Shown: positions 23,921 through 32,972, counted from the stretch's first letter. The stretch: DNA of 36,916 bases from Streptococcus phocae (GCF_001302265.1 NZ_LHQM01000031.1:1-36916); one strand, 5' to 3'. Notes: generated by a model from the sequence alone, not told the origin. Translations and numbers: made by a program.

Positions 23921-24711
23921 AAGGTTACATGCTCCACTTCTACTTCTTGTTTGAGCCAGGTCGACGCAATCTCTCGAAAGCTTTCGGCACTAGCTGTTGT
24001 ATAAAAACGATATCCCGCAGTAGCTTCACCGCGACTGCTGTTGATGTCAAAATAGTTTAAAAGTACAGAAATGTCTCTGACGCATTCTGCACCACTATCA
24101 ATCAACGTGACCGATTTCCCCATAACATTCTGAATAATTGGTTTCAGCAAAGGGTAATGCGTGCAGCCCAATACCAAAGTATCTACCTGACCAACCAAAG
24201 GGGCTAAGGTTTCGTAAACGACTTTTTTAGCCAGACTAGACGCCATCTCATTAGACTCCACAATAGGAACAAACTTAGGACAAGCTAGGCTAGTCACTTG
24301 CATGGAAGGTGCTAGTTGCTGAATGCGTTCTCTGTAAATGTCTGATTCTACCGTCATCGCCGTCCCGATTACCCCAATACATCCAGAAGTTGTTACTTTA
24401 ATGGCTGCGCTTGCTCCAGGAAGAATTACCCCCAAAACAGGAATGCTTAGCGCTGCCTTAATTTCCTGCCAAGCAACTGCTGTGGCCGTGTTACAGGCAA
24501 AGACAATCATTTTAACGTTTTGAGTCAATAAAAAGTTAACCAACTCCCAAGTGTACTCTCTGATTTGTTCAGCAGGCCTAGGTCCATAAGGAGCTCTCGC
24601 AGAGTCTCCAATGTAGACCACTCTCTCGTGGGGAAGCTGACGCATGATTTCACGCACCACGGTCAAACCTCCTACACCAGAGTCTAAAAATCCAATCGGT
24701 CTATTATCCAT
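23917..24711 (-). CDS. murI: Glutamate racemase
   Basis: 264-residue cofactor-independent racemase that supplies D-Glu for peptidoglycan. The two catalytic cysteines are C73 (FACNTATA) and C183 (LGCTHYP), with D10 in FLDSGVGG and the ASARAPYG-type loop ([11 protein letters not shown]). I use the ATG at 24711 with AAGGAAG upstream; the more distal in-frame start would include the ribosome site. It heads the nine-gene array that runs to yidD. Confidence 0.96.
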   Translation of the reverse strand: MDNRPIGFLDSGVGGLTVVREIMRQLPHERVVYIGDSARAPYGPRPAEQIREYTWELVNFLLTQNVKMIVFACNTATAVAWQEIKAALSIPVLGVILPGASAAIKVTTSGCIGVIGTAMTVESDIYRERIQQLAPSMQVTSLACPKFVPIVESNEMASSLAKKVVYETLAPLVGQVDTLVLGCTHYPLLKPIIQNVMGKSVTLIDSGAECVRDISVLLNYFDINSSRGEATAGYRFYTTASAESFREIASTWLKQEVEVEHVTL

Positions 24712-24738
24712 TATGATTACTTCCTTATTCAAAATACG

Positions 24739-24772
24739 AAAGACTCAGTTGGTAGAAGCCAACTGAGTCTTT
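24739..24772. terminator. Strong hairpin between yneF and murI
   Basis: Fourteen-bp perfect stem AAAGACTCAGTTGG with its complement (24739-24752 with 24759-24772), 6-nt loop. The T-tract is interrupted (TTTCGTATTTT on the minus strand, TTTCTTT on the plus). It is probably a terminator of yneF, only 28 nt before the murI ATG. Confidence 0.62.
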
Positions 24773-24899
24773 CTTTAACCCTGAACAGTTGACAAATCTA
24801 GCTGAAAACAGACGTTCAGACGAACATAATGTTCAAAGATTGTTTACACTTAACTGTAATGACAGAGTCATCCGGGAATTGAACTTCCTCACCCGTCGC

Positions 24900-25142
24900 T
24901 TATTTTTTACCTTTAGCAACGGCTGCTTTTGATTGTTTTACAATATTGCGATAAGTTTGTTGAATTTTAGCTTCGCTTGGTTTTTGACCCATTTGGCTCA
25001 TCATTTCTCGAATAGCTTCTGGTGTCAAACGTGGGTGTTCCCCGATTTCTTTTTCGATTTGCTTGCGGGCAATAAAAATACCACCAAACAGACCAGCCGC
25101 AAGGGCAATAATAATTAACAAGATCCAAATAGCTGTAGTCAT
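24900..25142 (-). CDS. YneF family protein (UPF0154)
   Basis: 80-residue small membrane protein. One N-terminal transmembrane helix (about 3-25, [20 protein letters not shown]) is followed by a cytoplasmic helical region with [23 protein letters not shown], the conserved family core. Its role is unknown. The ATG at 25142 has AGGAG at about 10 nt, whereas an upstream in-frame start (25178) overlaps the promoter. Extended -10 TGATATAAT lies at 25177-25185. Confidence 0.92.
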   Translation of the reverse strand: MTTAIWILLIIIALAAGLFGGIFIARKQIEKEIGEHPRLTPEAIREMMSQMGQKPSEAKIQQTYRNIVKQSKAAVAKGKK

Positions 25143-25176
25143 GTTGATATATTCTCCTAGTTTTTTTATTCCTCTC

Positions 25177-25185
25177 ATTATATCA
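25177..25185 (-). promoter_or_regulatory. Extended -10 promoter of yneF
   Basis: TGATATAAT on the minus strand, about 34 nt before the yneF ATG; the rest of the gap to 25296 shows nothing further. Confidence 0.5.
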
Positions 25186-25296
25186 AAAAATGACTGAATT
25201 TACAAATTTACTAGCGCAAAACTCTCAGCTAATCACAAGTTTCAAGCATCATGGTCTTTATGATACTAAACTTGTCTTAAGCTTTGCTTAACTCAT

Positions 25297-25323
25297 CAAA
25301 AAAACGGACCAAAGTCCGTTTTT
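25297..25323 (-). terminator. Rho-independent terminator of the Bax-inhibitor-1 gene
   Basis: Eleven-bp stem with CAAA loop (25298-25308 with 25313-25323), with A and T runs on either side; it can act in both directions. Confidence 0.87.
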
Positions 25324-25333
25324 GCCACTACAA

Positions 25334-26023
25334 TCAGTCGTTGCTTCCAAAAATACGAAGCAAGCTGATAAATAAGTTAATAAAGTCCAAATATAGTGCT
25401 AAAGCCATCGAAACAGCCCAGCCGTCTTCTACGTGACCGTTTGTTGCATGGTAAAGTTGCTTGATTCTTTGATTATCTGAAGCAATCAAGCCCGAGAATA
25501 TCAAGACAGAAACAAGGCTAATGACATAACTCATTACGCCACTGCCAATCATTATATTAATCAAACTAGCAACAATAATACCAATCAGAGCAGCCATCAT
25601 GGCCTTGTGAAGACCTGATAAGTCACGCTTTGTTTTTGCTCCAACCACAGACATGGCAAAAAATACCGCTGCTGATGATAAGAAAGCTTGTAAAACGGTT
25701 GTTTGCGCATAAGCTGCAATAATAAAACTCAACGTAAAGCCATTTAATGCTGAGTAAATCAAAAATAAAGGCAAAGCCATTGGTGTGTTTTTTGCAGCTG
25801 CTTTACTAGCTACAAAAACTAATAGCAACTCCACAACGATTGCCCCATAGTAAACCATTGGGTGTTGTAATATAATCATCATGAAGTTTTCTCTAAACGG
25901 AAACAGCATGAGATAGGAAACAAAGGCCGAAAGCCCTATTCCCATACCGACAAGACTATAAATTTTTGCAAAAAACTGATTTAAACCTGCATCTGTTTGT
26001 GTGCTGATAATGTGTTTATTCAT
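25334..26023 (-). CDS. Bax inhibitor-1 / YccA (TMBIM) family membrane protein
   Basis: 229-residue protein with seven predicted membrane helices, of the Bax-inhibitor-1 superfamily. The Bacillus member YetJ is a pH-sensitive calcium leak channel; the streptococcal role is not established. The C-terminus has the conserved [19 protein letters not shown] with the family Asp. The ATG at 26023 has AAAGGAG close upstream; an earlier in-frame start lies within the HD-domain gene and is rejected. Confidence 0.9.
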   Translation of the reverse strand: MNKHIISTQTDAGLNQFFAKIYSLVGMGIGLSAFVSYLMLFPFRENFMMIILQHPMVYYGAIVVELLLVFVASKAAAKNTPMALPLFLIYSALNGFTLSFIIAAYAQTTVLQAFLSSAAVFFAMSVVGAKTKRDLSGLHKAMMAALIGIIVASLINIMIGSGVMSYVISLVSVLIFSGLIASDNQRIKQLYHATNGHVEDGWAVSMALALYLDFINLFISLLRIFGSND

Positions 26024-26037
26024 CCTAGCTCCTTTCA

Positions 26038-26538
26038 CTAGCGGTGATGACTTTGTAGCGTCTTTCGACGCAAGAAGCGGCGATTTGCCCACTTCTGTCG
26101 CAAGGGCGTTGTAGCTTCTTTGATAGCCCAGTACTTATCCACGAAAGTAACAATGTAACTTTCCTTGTAGCGCGGAAAGGCTAAAGTAGCTCCCCACATG
26201 TGCTTTAGGATAATGTCTTCTTCTTTTTTATTGAGTTCTGTCAATTTTCTTGCGTTTCTAACTGCGATGCGTGGGTGTACCCAAGCATGGCTTTTGTTAA
26301 ATTTAGTTACTCGCCAATCGTAATAAAAGAAATCGTGTAGCAGACCTCCTCTTGCAGCGCTGCGGGCATCCCAACCAAATTGTTTGGCCAACTTATAGCT
26401 AGAATAAGAAACGTTTATAGAGTGCTCTAAGCGCGTTGAGTGCTGGTGCTGAACGATATCATCTAATTTTTGAAAACGAGGGTGGGCAATCAAATGACCT
26501 ACGTATCCCATATATTCTTTGTCTTTTGTATAATGCAT
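26038..26538 (-). CDS. HD-domain protein (putative metal-dependent phosphohydrolase)
   Basis: 166-residue HD-superfamily protein. The metal motif is H39 (RLEHS), H68-D69 (GLLHD), a downstream H113 (LKHMW) and an Asp in FVDKYWA near 132. Substrate unknown. The C-terminal 25 residues are strongly basic ([18 protein letters not shown]), suggesting RNA or membrane contact. It has a very short predicted leader of about 16 nt with a strong GGGGGAG ribosome site. It ends 15 nt before the Bax-inhibitor-1 start, with which it is probably cotranscribed. Confidence 0.86.
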   Translation of the reverse strand: MHYTKDKEYMGYVGHLIAHPRFQKLDDIVQHQHSTRLEHSINVSYSSYKLAKQFGWDARSAARGGLLHDFFYYDWRVTKFNKSHAWVHPRIAVRNARKLTELNKKEEDIILKHMWGATLAFPRYKESYIVTFVDKYWAIKEATTPLRQKWANRRFLRRKTLQSHHR

Positions 26539-26561
26539 ATAATAATCTCCCCCAGGGCATT

Positions 26562-26570
26562 ATTATATCA
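26562..26570 (-). promoter_or_regulatory. Extended -10 promoter of the HD-domain gene
   Basis: TGATATAAT on the minus strand; the start point is predicted about 16 nt before the ATG. Confidence 0.6.
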
Positions 26571-26577
26571 CATTAGC

Positions 26578-27315
26578 TTAAATCAAGCTGAAAATCAGCA
26601 CTCCCGCTGCTACTGCAACGTTCAAACTCTCCGCCTGACCAGGCATGGAAATGTGGACTAAATGGTCAGCTATGTTGATCATTTCTTGGCTGATACCTTG
26701 ACCTTCATTTCCCATGACTAAGGCAAAAGCGTCCAGATTGGGTAAGCTTTTGTAGTCTACAGAATCTTTGGAGAGGGTCGTTGCTAAAATTGGGATTTGA
26801 GACAATTGCATGCTCTGACACTGTTGATAGACATTCGCTCGCCAAATTGGCAAATGGAAGTGACTCCCTTGCATGGATCGCAGGGTTTTTTGATTGTAAA
26901 GATCGGCACATTTTTCAGATAGAAAAACCCCATCAAATCTTGCCGCATCAGCTGTTCGAATCATGGTTCCCAAGTTTCCTGGATCCTGAATATCTTCTAA
27001 AACCAGATATTTCCCTTGGTAATGGCTAGGAAGCGATTGATCAGGGAACTTTATTTCTGCAACGATACCTTGTGGACTAGGTGAGTCTGTTAACTCTTTT
27101 AAAACGTCCATAGTAACCAATATGACCTTGTCACTACCTGATAAGCGATGAGCATGTTCTTCTAACACAAAAATCGATACGATGGTCTGTCCTGAGTTTT
27201 GTGCTTCCTCAAATAAGTGCCAGCCTTCAATTAGGTAGGATTCTTTGCGGTATTTTTTTTGCAAGAGTTTTTTTGTTTGCTTAATCAAACGATTTGTTTT
27301 TGATGTAATAACCAT
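26578..27315 (-). CDS. SpoU/TrmH family RNA 2'-O-methyltransferase
   Basis: 245-residue SPOUT methyltransferase with an N-terminal substrate-binding domain (about 1-95). The C-terminal knot carries DPGNLGTMIRTADA, ALVMGNEGQGIS and MPGQAESLNVAVAAG motifs. The target is probably a 2'-O site in 23S rRNA or tRNA, not resolvable here. The ATG at 27315 gives the family start MVITSK and lies 6 nt after TGGTATAAT, with no Shine-Dalgarno. A longer in-frame start 24 codons upstream would read through the promoter and is rejected. It is divergent from acyP. Confidence 0.9.
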   Translation of the reverse strand: MVITSKTNRLIKQTKKLLQKKYRKESYLIEGWHLFEEAQNSGQTIVSIFVLEEHAHRLSGSDKVILVTMDVLKELTDSPSPQGIVAEIKFPDQSLPSHYQGKYLVLEDIQDPGNLGTMIRTADAARFDGVFLSEKCADLYNQKTLRSMQGSHFHLPIWRANVYQQCQSMQLSQIPILATTLSKDSVDYKSLPNLDAFALVMGNEGQGISQEMINIADHLVHISMPGQAESLNVAVAAGVLIFSLI

Positions 27316-27321
27316 GTTGTT

Positions 27322-27330
27322 ATTATACCA
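27322..27330 (-). promoter_or_regulatory. Extended -10 promoter abutting the SpoU-type gene
   Basis: TGGTATAAT on the minus strand with 6 nt to the ATG. No convincing -35 is present. Confidence 0.6.
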
Positions 27331-27406
27331 TAAAAAGAACTGCCTTTTTAGAAAAATAGTCAGTCCTGTCAAGACATCCCAAATCAAAGTCTCCTTTACC
27401 AGCTTA

Positions 27407-27415
27407 TGCTATAAT
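27407..27415 (+). promoter_or_regulatory. Extended -10 promoter of acyP
   Basis: TGCTATAAT on the plus strand, 19 nt before the acyP ATG. The predicted mRNA starts within or just before the GGAGG ribosome site. Confidence 0.55.
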
Positions 27416-27434
27416 AGGGGAAGGAGGTACTTTA

Positions 27435-27713
27435 ATGAAAAAAGTTCGCTTAATCGTTTCGGGACGGGTTCAGGGCGTCGGTTTTCGTTACGCCACTTAT
27501 GTCTTGGCACGAAAAATCGGGAAAGTTTATGGACGCATTTGGAATAATGATGATGGTACCGTCGAAATATTGGCTCAGTCTGATGATCCCAACCATTTAA
27601 CCCAATTTATTAAAGGGGTGAGGCAAGGACCTTCGAGGTTTTCAAAGGTGACTTACGTTGATATTGTCTCTACAACCTTCGAGGATTTTCAAGACTTCAA
27701 AATGGAACGTTAA
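27435..27713 (+). CDS. acyP: Acylphosphatase
   Basis: 92-residue enzyme that hydrolyses acyl phosphates. The phosphate-binding loop VSGRVQGVGFRYATY contains the catalytic R18, and N37/N38 lies in WNNDDGTVEI. The length is standard. A strong AAGGAGG lies 7 nt before the ATG. It is followed after 82 nt by yidC2, which has its own promoter. Confidence 0.95.
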   Translation: MKKVRLIVSGRVQGVGFRYATYVLARKIGKVYGRIWNNDDGTVEILAQSDDPNHLTQFIKGVRQGPSRFSKVTYVDIVSTTFEDFQDFKMER

Positions 27714-27732
27714 AAATCAACCTTCAGAACTA

Positions 27733-27761
27733 TTGTTAATTTTGTTAAAAAGCTGTAAAAT
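27733..27761 (+). promoter_or_regulatory. yidC2 promoter
   Basis: TTGTTA (27733-27738), 17 bp, TAAAAT (27756-27761) on the plus strand, 34 nt before the start codon. Confidence 0.6.
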
Positions 27762-27795
27762 GGATAGGTATATTAAAATTTAAAGGACAACTACA

Positions 27796-28725
27796 TTGAA
27801 ATTAAAATTAAATCGCATACTTTTTTCAGGACTTGCGTTAACAGTCCTCTTGACGCTGACAGGGTGTGTCAGCAAAGACTCTCAGGGAAACCCTTCAGGC
27901 ATCGTTTGGAATTTTGTTGGGAAACCTGCTTCTTATTTAATCGATTATTTTGCTAATGACATGGTGCTAGGTTATGGCCTAGCCATTATCATTGTGACAA
28001 TTATCGTACGAACAATTATTTTACCACTAGGGCTTTACCAGTCTTGGAAAGCTAGCTATCATTCTGAAAAATTGGCTTACTTCAAGCCAATGTTTGAGCC
28101 GATTAATCAACGCATCAAACAAACTTCTAGCCAAGAAGAAAAAATGGCTGCCCAAGCAGAATTAATGGCTGCCCAACGTGAGTATGGCATCAACCCACTA
28201 GGTGGCGTCGGATGCTTGCCTATTTTGATACAGATGCCTTTCTTTTCAGCCATGTATGTTGCTGTTCAATTTACCAAAGGCGTGTCAACAAGTAACTTCT
28301 TAGGGATTGACTTGGGACGCCAGAGTTTCCTATTAATCGCCGTTATTGCGGTTCTTTACCTGTTCCAATCATGGTTATCCGTTTTAACAGCTCCTGAAGA
28401 ACAGCGCGAACAACTCAAAAAAGCGATGTATATCATGCCAGTCGTAATGGTTGCTATCTCTTTCTCGCTTCCAGCCAGCCTTAGCTTATACTGGTTAGTT
28501 GGTGGATTCTTTAGTATTTTCCAACAACTTATTGCTGCCTTTTTGTTAAAACCAAAGGCAAAGCAGAAAGTCGAAGAAGAATTTTCGAAAAATCCTCCTA
28601 AACCTTACGTCCCAAAAACACCTAAAAAGGATGTTACACCAACTCAAACAACACCACAAGCAGTTATGGCTCCCAAAGAAAAGCAAGTCAAACGCAATGC
28701 TGGTAAGCAAAAAAGACGTTCCTAA
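27796..28725 (+). CDS. yidC2: Membrane protein insertase YidC2 (lipoprotein)
   Basis: 309-residue Oxa1/YidC insertase. It has a lipoprotein signal with lipobox LTGC (C24) and five helices after it. The groove arginine is R72 (VRTIILP). A long Lys/Arg-rich C-terminal tail (about 255-309) distinguishes streptococcal YidC2 from YidC1, which lies near rnpA; in S. mutans the tail is linked to ribosome contact. The start codon is TTG, with AAAGGA 8 nt upstream. Flanked by acyP, as expected for YidC2. Confidence 0.93.
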   Translation: MKLKLNRILFSGLALTVLLTLTGCVSKDSQGNPSGIVWNFVGKPASYLIDYFANDMVLGYGLAIIIVTIIVRTIILPLGLYQSWKASYHSEKLAYFKPMFEPINQRIKQTSSQEEKMAAQAELMAAQREYGINPLGGVGCLPILIQMPFFSAMYVAVQFTKGVSTSNFLGIDLGRQSFLLIAVIAVLYLFQSWLSVLTAPEEQREQLKKAMYIMPVVMVAISFSLPASLSLYWLVGGFFSIFQQLIAAFLLKPKAKQKVEEEFSKNPPKPYVPKTPKKDVTPTQTTPQAVMAPKEKQVKRNAGKQKRRS

Positions 28726-28750
28726 ACACCATCAGGTGCTTAAAAAGATA

Positions 28751-28793
28751 AAAAAACAAGTCCATCGATAAATGGACTTGTTTTTTTGATGCT
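28751..28793 (+). terminator. Rho-independent terminator of yidC2
   Basis: Fifteen-bp stem (28751-28765 with 28772-28786), 6-nt loop and seven T on the plus strand. Confidence 0.9.
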
Positions 28794-28816
28794 TCTAATC
28801 ACATGAACGGCACAAT

Positions 28817-28840
28817 AAAAGGGATTATACAATCCCTTTT
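28817..28840. terminator. Terminator of greA (possibly bidirectional)
   Basis: Ten-bp perfect stem AAAAGGGATT with its complement, ATAC loop, U-rich exit on the minus strand. It lies 28 nt after the greA stop and between convergent genes. Confidence 0.68.
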
Positions 28841-28868
28841 AACCTTAATAATGAATAGCTGTCAAGGC

Positions 28869-29357
28869 TTAGCCTTCTATGGTCTTAGCAACGCTAATGA
28901 TTTCTACTTCATAAGTGGCTGCTGGAGATTCAATTTTCACCTTGTCCCCTGTTTTTTTACCAATTAAAGCTTGCGCAATAGGGCTTTCATTTGAGATTTT
29001 TCCTGAGAAAATATCTGCTCCAGCTGCACCAACAATATGATAAGTGTCTTTATCAGTTGTTCCAACCTCTTGTACCACAACTGTTCGACCGATAGCTACT
29101 TCGTCTTTGTCTACGGAATCACTATCGATAATCTCCGCATAACGTATTTTGGTTTCTAAGGTAGAAATCTGACCTTCAACAAAGGCTTGTTCATCTTTTG
29201 CAGCATCATACTCAGAGTTTTCTGAAAGGTCTCCATAAGATCTAGCAATCTTGATACGGTCAACAATTTCTGGGCGACGAACTAATTTTAACTCTTCGAG
29301 TTCTTTTTCTAACTGTTCTTTTTCTGTCACTGTCATCGGGTAGGTTTTTTCTGCCAT
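28869..29357 (-). CDS. greA: Transcription elongation factor GreA
   Basis: 162-residue factor that stimulates RNA cleavage by stalled RNA polymerase. The N-terminal coiled coil carries the acidic tip of the family in [20 protein letters not shown] (about residues 39-58). The C-terminal FKBP-like domain is complete. The C-terminus (KTIEG) is two residues longer than the 160-residue form I remember from S. pyogenes. It has its own terminator and lies after mltG. Confidence 0.97.
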   Translation of the reverse strand: MAEKTYPMTVTEKEQLEKELEELKLVRRPEIVDRIKIARSYGDLSENSEYDAAKDEQAFVEGQISTLETKIRYAEIIDSDSVDKDEVAIGRTVVVQEVGTTDKDTYHIVGAAGADIFSGKISNESPIAQALIGKKTGDKVKIESPAATYEVEIISVAKTIEG

Positions 29358-29392
29358 GGTATCTCTCTTTTCTTTTTTTATTTATCAGAAAT

Positions 29393-29422
29393 ACAAACAT
29401 GATGCAAAAGCATCATGTTTGT
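29393..29422. terminator. Hairpin after mltG, probable terminator
   Basis: Thirteen-bp perfect stem (29393-29405 with 29410-29422) with AAAA loop, U-tract interrupted on the minus strand (TATTTCTG). It starts one base after the mltG stop. Confidence 0.55.
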
Positions 29423-29423
29423 T

Positions 29424-30944
29424 TTACTGAATTTGACTATTAACATATTTTTCAACATTCGCTGAATGCTCTTCGAATGTTTTGGCATAGTAGACTTCAC
29501 CTGTGTGGACATTAGCCACAAAGTATAGGTAGTCTGTTGATGCGGGATTTAGGGTTGCTTCAATTGCAGAAAGGCCTGCACTATCCACTGGACCAGGCAT
29601 CAGCCCTGTGTTGGTATAAATATTATATGGAGAATTAATGGTTGTGTCAATAGCTGCATCTTCAGCTAAGGTTGTTTTTTGTCCTAATTTCCCCATTGCA
29701 TACAATACAGCAATGTTTGATTGCAAGGCCATGCCGTTTGATAAACGATTGTAGAAAACACTAGCAATAGTGCGTCTATCATCATCTGTCGATCCTTCTT
29801 TTTCAACCAGAGAAGCTAAGGTCAAGACTTCATTAACCGTTTTACCAAGACTAGCAATCTTGTCGTAGTAAGGTGATAGGGTCAAATCGGTTGTAGCAAG
29901 CATCTCATCTACAAGATCTTCTAGTTCAGTTTCTTGGTAATAGTTATAAGTTGCCGGGAAAAGGTACCCCTCTAGCTGATAGACAGCAACTTCCTTGCTT
30001 GGGATGTCTGCTAAAAGCTTCGGATACTTTTTAACCATTTTTTTGATAAAGGCATCGTTAGATACTAATTTCAAAAAATCTTTAGAAGTAAATGGCGTTT
30101 TTCGTTCCTTACTCTTTGGTTTACTATTAGTCTCTACAGCGTGAGCAATCTGTTTGATGGTGTACCCTTCTGGAATGAGGATTTTCCCTAAAACAGGTTT
30201 TGTTGGCTCAGCCGTTCCACCTTCTTGTAAAGCCTCAGAGATTTCTTCTAAAGACATGTTCTTTTGCAAGTTATAGTAACCACTCTGAAAATTGGTGAAG
30301 TTTTTAAATTTGGTGTAAAAATTAAATACCGTACTGTTTTTTATCAGTCCTTCTTTTTCAAGAATTTGTCCAATCAGCTTATTTCCTGAACCTGCTGGTA
30401 TTTCAACCTGCACAAATTCTTTACTGTTTTTATCAACAGGATTGATGGCACTGTAAACGTAGACTGTTCCTGCCAAGCCAACCATTAACATCACTGTTAA
30501 AATGGATAATATTAATACTTTTGATATTTTTTTAGCCACTTGGTCTGCCTGTTGTCGCTTACTTACTCCCTTTTTCACTAAAATGCCTTCCTTGACGTGC
30601 AGCTGAGAGGGTTCTTCTAGGCTGTCTGCAGGTGTTGTTCTCTCAGACAGGCTCTGATGACTTTCTCTCGTAGGCGTGTCATCATTAGGTGCCTTTTTAG
30701 GCTCCTCTATAGGAATTGTGTCTCCTATTGTCGCCTCTAAGGGTATTTCTGATGACTCTTGTCTCTGATATTTTTCATAAAGCTGTGCGGTTTTTTGAGC
30801 AGCTTCTGTTGCTTCTAGTTGTTTTTGAAACAGTTCTTGTTCTTTTTGTTTTCTGATCTGATTCGCTTGTTCTAGCTCAGCAAGAATTTGCGCTTTAAAA
30901 CTTTTTTCCCGCTGTTTTTGCTCGTTATCTTTTAAATCGGTCAA
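29424..30944 (-). CDS. mltG: Endolytic murein transglycosylase MltG
   Basis: About 506 residues. An N-terminal cytoplasmic region of roughly 140 residues is Gln/Glu/Lys-rich with a coiled-coil stretch (about 8-62) and a disordered part. One transmembrane helix follows (about 144-167), then the YceG/MltG domain with the catalytic Glu in LASLVEKEG. It cuts nascent glycan strands and is essential with peripheral wall synthesis in pneumococcus. The start is TTG: of two in-frame TTG codons, the one at 30944 has AGGAGG at 7 nt, while the one at 30950 is too close. Confidence 0.94.
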   Translation of the reverse strand: MTDLKDNEQKQREKSFKAQILAELEQANQIRKQKEQELFQKQLEATEAAQKTAQLYEKYQRQESSEIPLEATIGDTIPIEEPKKAPNDDTPTRESHQSLSERTTPADSLEEPSQLHVKEGILVKKGVSKRQQADQVAKKISKVLILSILTVMLMVGLAGTVYVYSAINPVDKNSKEFVQVEIPAGSGNKLIGQILEKEGLIKNSTVFNFYTKFKNFTNFQSGYYNLQKNMSLEEISEALQEGGTAEPTKPVLGKILIPEGYTIKQIAHAVETNSKPKSKERKTPFTSKDFLKLVSNDAFIKKMVKKYPKLLADIPSKEVAVYQLEGYLFPATYNYYQETELEDLVDEMLATTDLTLSPYYDKIASLGKTVNEVLTLASLVEKEGSTDDDRRTIASVFYNRLSNGMALQSNIAVLYAMGKLGQKTTLAEDAAIDTTINSPYNIYTNTGLMPGPVDSAGLSAIEATLNPASTDYLYFVANVHTGEVYYAKTFEEHSANVEKYVNSQIQ

Positions 30945-30974
30945 AGCCAATCCTCCTAAACGTAATCAACCGCC

Positions 30975-31003
30975 ATTATATCTTAAAAGTCTTATAAATG
31001 CAA
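30975..31003 (-). promoter_or_regulatory. mltG promoter
   Basis: Minus strand TTGCAT (30998-31003), 17 bp, TATAAT (30975-30980), about 25 nt of leader. Confidence 0.72.
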
Positions 31004-31053
31004 TAAACCTTATTTTTTGTTACAAACTCTTAATATAATTCTAAACTTTAGGC

Positions 31054-31542
31054 TTATGAATTGGCTAGCCAAAGCATGCGATACCAGACAGCTTGCCCAT
31101 GTTTTGAAAGGGACAGACCTTGATTTTGAAAGTCATTCATCTCATAGTAAGGGATCAGCTCCTCATGGCAGGTCAATAGAATCCCTTCTCGCTTCTGGGC
31201 GATTGCTAAATCCTTCATAGCCGCAAGCAGAGCGGTTCCTATCCCTTGCTGCTGATAATGGCTCGCAATGGACAAACTAGTGATGGCTATATAACCCCCT
31301 TGGGGAGGATTGTTGCTCACTTGATGAAAGAGACAATCAGAAATGTCAGTTTCATCAATGACCGGACCTTCAATGTAACCTACGATGGTATCATCGATGA
31401 CTGCCACTAGAAACGTATCTGAAATCAGTTGTGTTCTTTGTTTGATGGCTGACTTTGTTGCTGCTTCTTTCAGAGAAAAATTATCCTCTTCAATCGCAGC
31501 AATCGTTTGCCAGTCTGCTTCCTGAGCGTGTCTAATTAACAT
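31054..31542 (-). CDS. GNAT family N-acetyltransferase
   Basis: 162-residue acetyltransferase. Motif A with the acetyl-CoA pyrophosphate loop is HYQQQGIGTALLAAM (95-109). Substrate is unknown; RimI-like or small-molecule roles cannot be separated. Strong AAAGGAG before the ATG. It lies 46 nt after murC with a weak hairpin in between, so it may be part of the murC transcript. Confidence 0.88.
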   Translation of the reverse strand: MLIRHAQEADWQTIAAIEEDNFSLKEAATKSAIKQRTQLISDTFLVAVIDDTIVGYIEGPVIDETDISDCLFHQVSNNPPQGGYIAITSLSIASHYQQQGIGTALLAAMKDLAIAQKREGILLTCHEELIPYYEMNDFQNQGLSLSKHGQAVWYRMLWLANS

Positions 31543-31562
31543 GTCAACTCCTTTACAACGAG

Positions 31563-31581
31563 AAAACCTGCCTAAGGCAGG
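31563..31581 (-). terminator. Possible terminator or attenuating hairpin after murC
   Basis: Short stem CCTGCC / GGCAGG with a 3-nt loop (31567-31573 with 31575-31581), then TTTTC on the minus strand. Partial readthrough to the GNAT gene is likely. Confidence 0.5.
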
Positions 31582-31588
31582 ACTTGTG

Positions 31589-32920
31589 TTATTGATTGTT
31601 CTTGGTGAGGTTGGCTAACAATTCTTCAAAAGAACGTTCATATAGTTGAATATCTCCAGCTCCCATAAAGACATAAACAGCGTCATCGTGATCTAGCAAG
31701 GGAGAAACATTCTCAATCGTCACGAGCTGATTTGGTTTGACAATCTTTTTCGCAAGGTCTTCAACTTTGACATCACCCTTGTCAATTTCTCTTGCAGAGC
31801 CATAGATCTGAGCTAAATAAACACTATCTGCTTCGCTTAAAGCTAAGGCAAATTCATCTAGCAAGGCAATGGTCCGCGTAAAGGTGTGCGGTTGAAAAAT
31901 AGCCACAATCTCTTTATTAGGGTATTTTTGTCTAGCAGCATCGATAGTTGCTGTGATTTCTGTTGGGTGGTGGGCAAAATCATCAATAATGATTGTGTTG
32001 TTGACGATTTTTTCTGTAAAGCGACGCTTAACTCCTGAAAAAGTTTTCAAGTGCTCGGCTACTAAAGTCATGTCAATGCCAGCAATAAATAAATTAGCGA
32101 TGACCGCTGTCGCATTTAAAATATTATGACGTCCATATGCAGGTACATGGAAGCGTCCCAAATCACGCCCCTCATAGGTCACGCTAAAATCTGAACCATT
32201 GGTTGTTCTGATAATGTCACAAGCCTGAAAATCATTGCTGTCATTAAAACCATAATAATAAATCGGAGCTTCTGCACTAATGCGTCTTAAATATGGGTCT
32301 TCTCCATAGATAAATAAGCCTTTTTTAACGTGTTTAGCGTAATCGTTAAAGGCGTCGAAAACATCCTCAATACCTGTAAAGTAATCTGGATGATCAAAAT
32401 CAATATTGGTAATGATTGAATACTCAGGATGGTAAGGCATGAAATGACGCTCATACTCATCTGACTCAAAAACGAAATACTCGGCCTTGCTAGAGCCGCG
32501 TCCTGTCCCATCACCAATCAAATAAGAGGTGTCTGTGATGTGTTTTAAGACGTGCGAGAGAAGCCCTGTGGTTGAGGTTTTTCCATGCGCACCAGCAACA
32601 CCTAAACTAATGAATTGTGTCATGAAATCGCCTAAAAACTCGTGATAGCGTTTAAAGGGGATTTGCATCTGTGAGGCATAGGCAACTTCTTGGTTGTTGT
32701 CTTCGTGAAAAGCATTACCAACAATGATTTCTATCTCTTCAGAGATGTTGTTCTCACTAAAAGGCAAGATGGTGATCCCAGCTTGCTCCAAACCTCTTTG
32801 TGTGAAATAGTATTTTTCAACATCACTACCTTGCACGCGGTGTCCCATTTGGTGCAGCATGAGCGCTAAAGCACTCATTCCCGCACCTTTAATTCCAATA
32901 AAATGATAGGTTTTTGACAT
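31589..32920 (-). CDS. murC: UDP-N-acetylmuramate--L-alanine ligase MurC
   Basis: 443-residue Mur ligase that adds L-Ala to UDP-MurNAc. N-terminal GIKGAGM nucleotide fold (9-15), P-loop GAHGKTST (110-117), [10 protein letters not shown] and the C-terminal FQPHTFTR are all present. Full length. AAAAGGAG at good spacing. It lies 52 nt after the 204-residue hypothetical gene, the usual SNF2-hypothetical-murC order in streptococci. Confidence 0.97.
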   Translation of the reverse strand: MSKTYHFIGIKGAGMSALALMLHQMGHRVQGSDVEKYYFTQRGLEQAGITILPFSENNISEEIEIIVGNAFHEDNNQEVAYASQMQIPFKRYHEFLGDFMTQFISLGVAGAHGKTSTTGLLSHVLKHITDTSYLIGDGTGRGSSKAEYFVFESDEYERHFMPYHPEYSIITNIDFDHPDYFTGIEDVFDAFNDYAKHVKKGLFIYGEDPYLRRISAEAPIYYYGFNDSNDFQACDIIRTTNGSDFSVTYEGRDLGRFHVPAYGRHNILNATAVIANLFIAGIDMTLVAEHLKTFSGVKRRFTEKIVNNTIIIDDFAHHPTEITATIDAARQKYPNKEIVAIFQPHTFTRTIALLDEFALALSEADSVYLAQIYGSAREIDKGDVKVEDLAKKIVKPNQLVTIENVSPLLDHDDAVYVFMGAGDIQLYERSFEELLANLTKNNQ

Positions 32921-32972
32921 GTCGACTCCTTTTAATATCCTTTACTAATCTTTGTGTTTTTTGGTATAACCG

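Noticed and set aside
24820..24834. LexA/DinR box (GAAC-N4-GTTC)
   Set aside because: The spacing is five, not four, and pyogenic streptococci lack a classical LexA; kept only as an unexplained set of half-sites.
24862..24899. tRNA-like 3' end (GTTCAATTCCCGG on the minus strand) after yneF
   Set aside because: The bases before TTCAATT (GGAAG) do not pair with CCCGG after it, and no anticodon or acceptor stem can be drawn. It is a chance or long-decayed match.
25334..26092. Longer start for the Bax-inhibitor-1 gene
   Set aside because: It would overlap the HD-domain gene, whereas the ATG at 26023 has a strong ribosome site.
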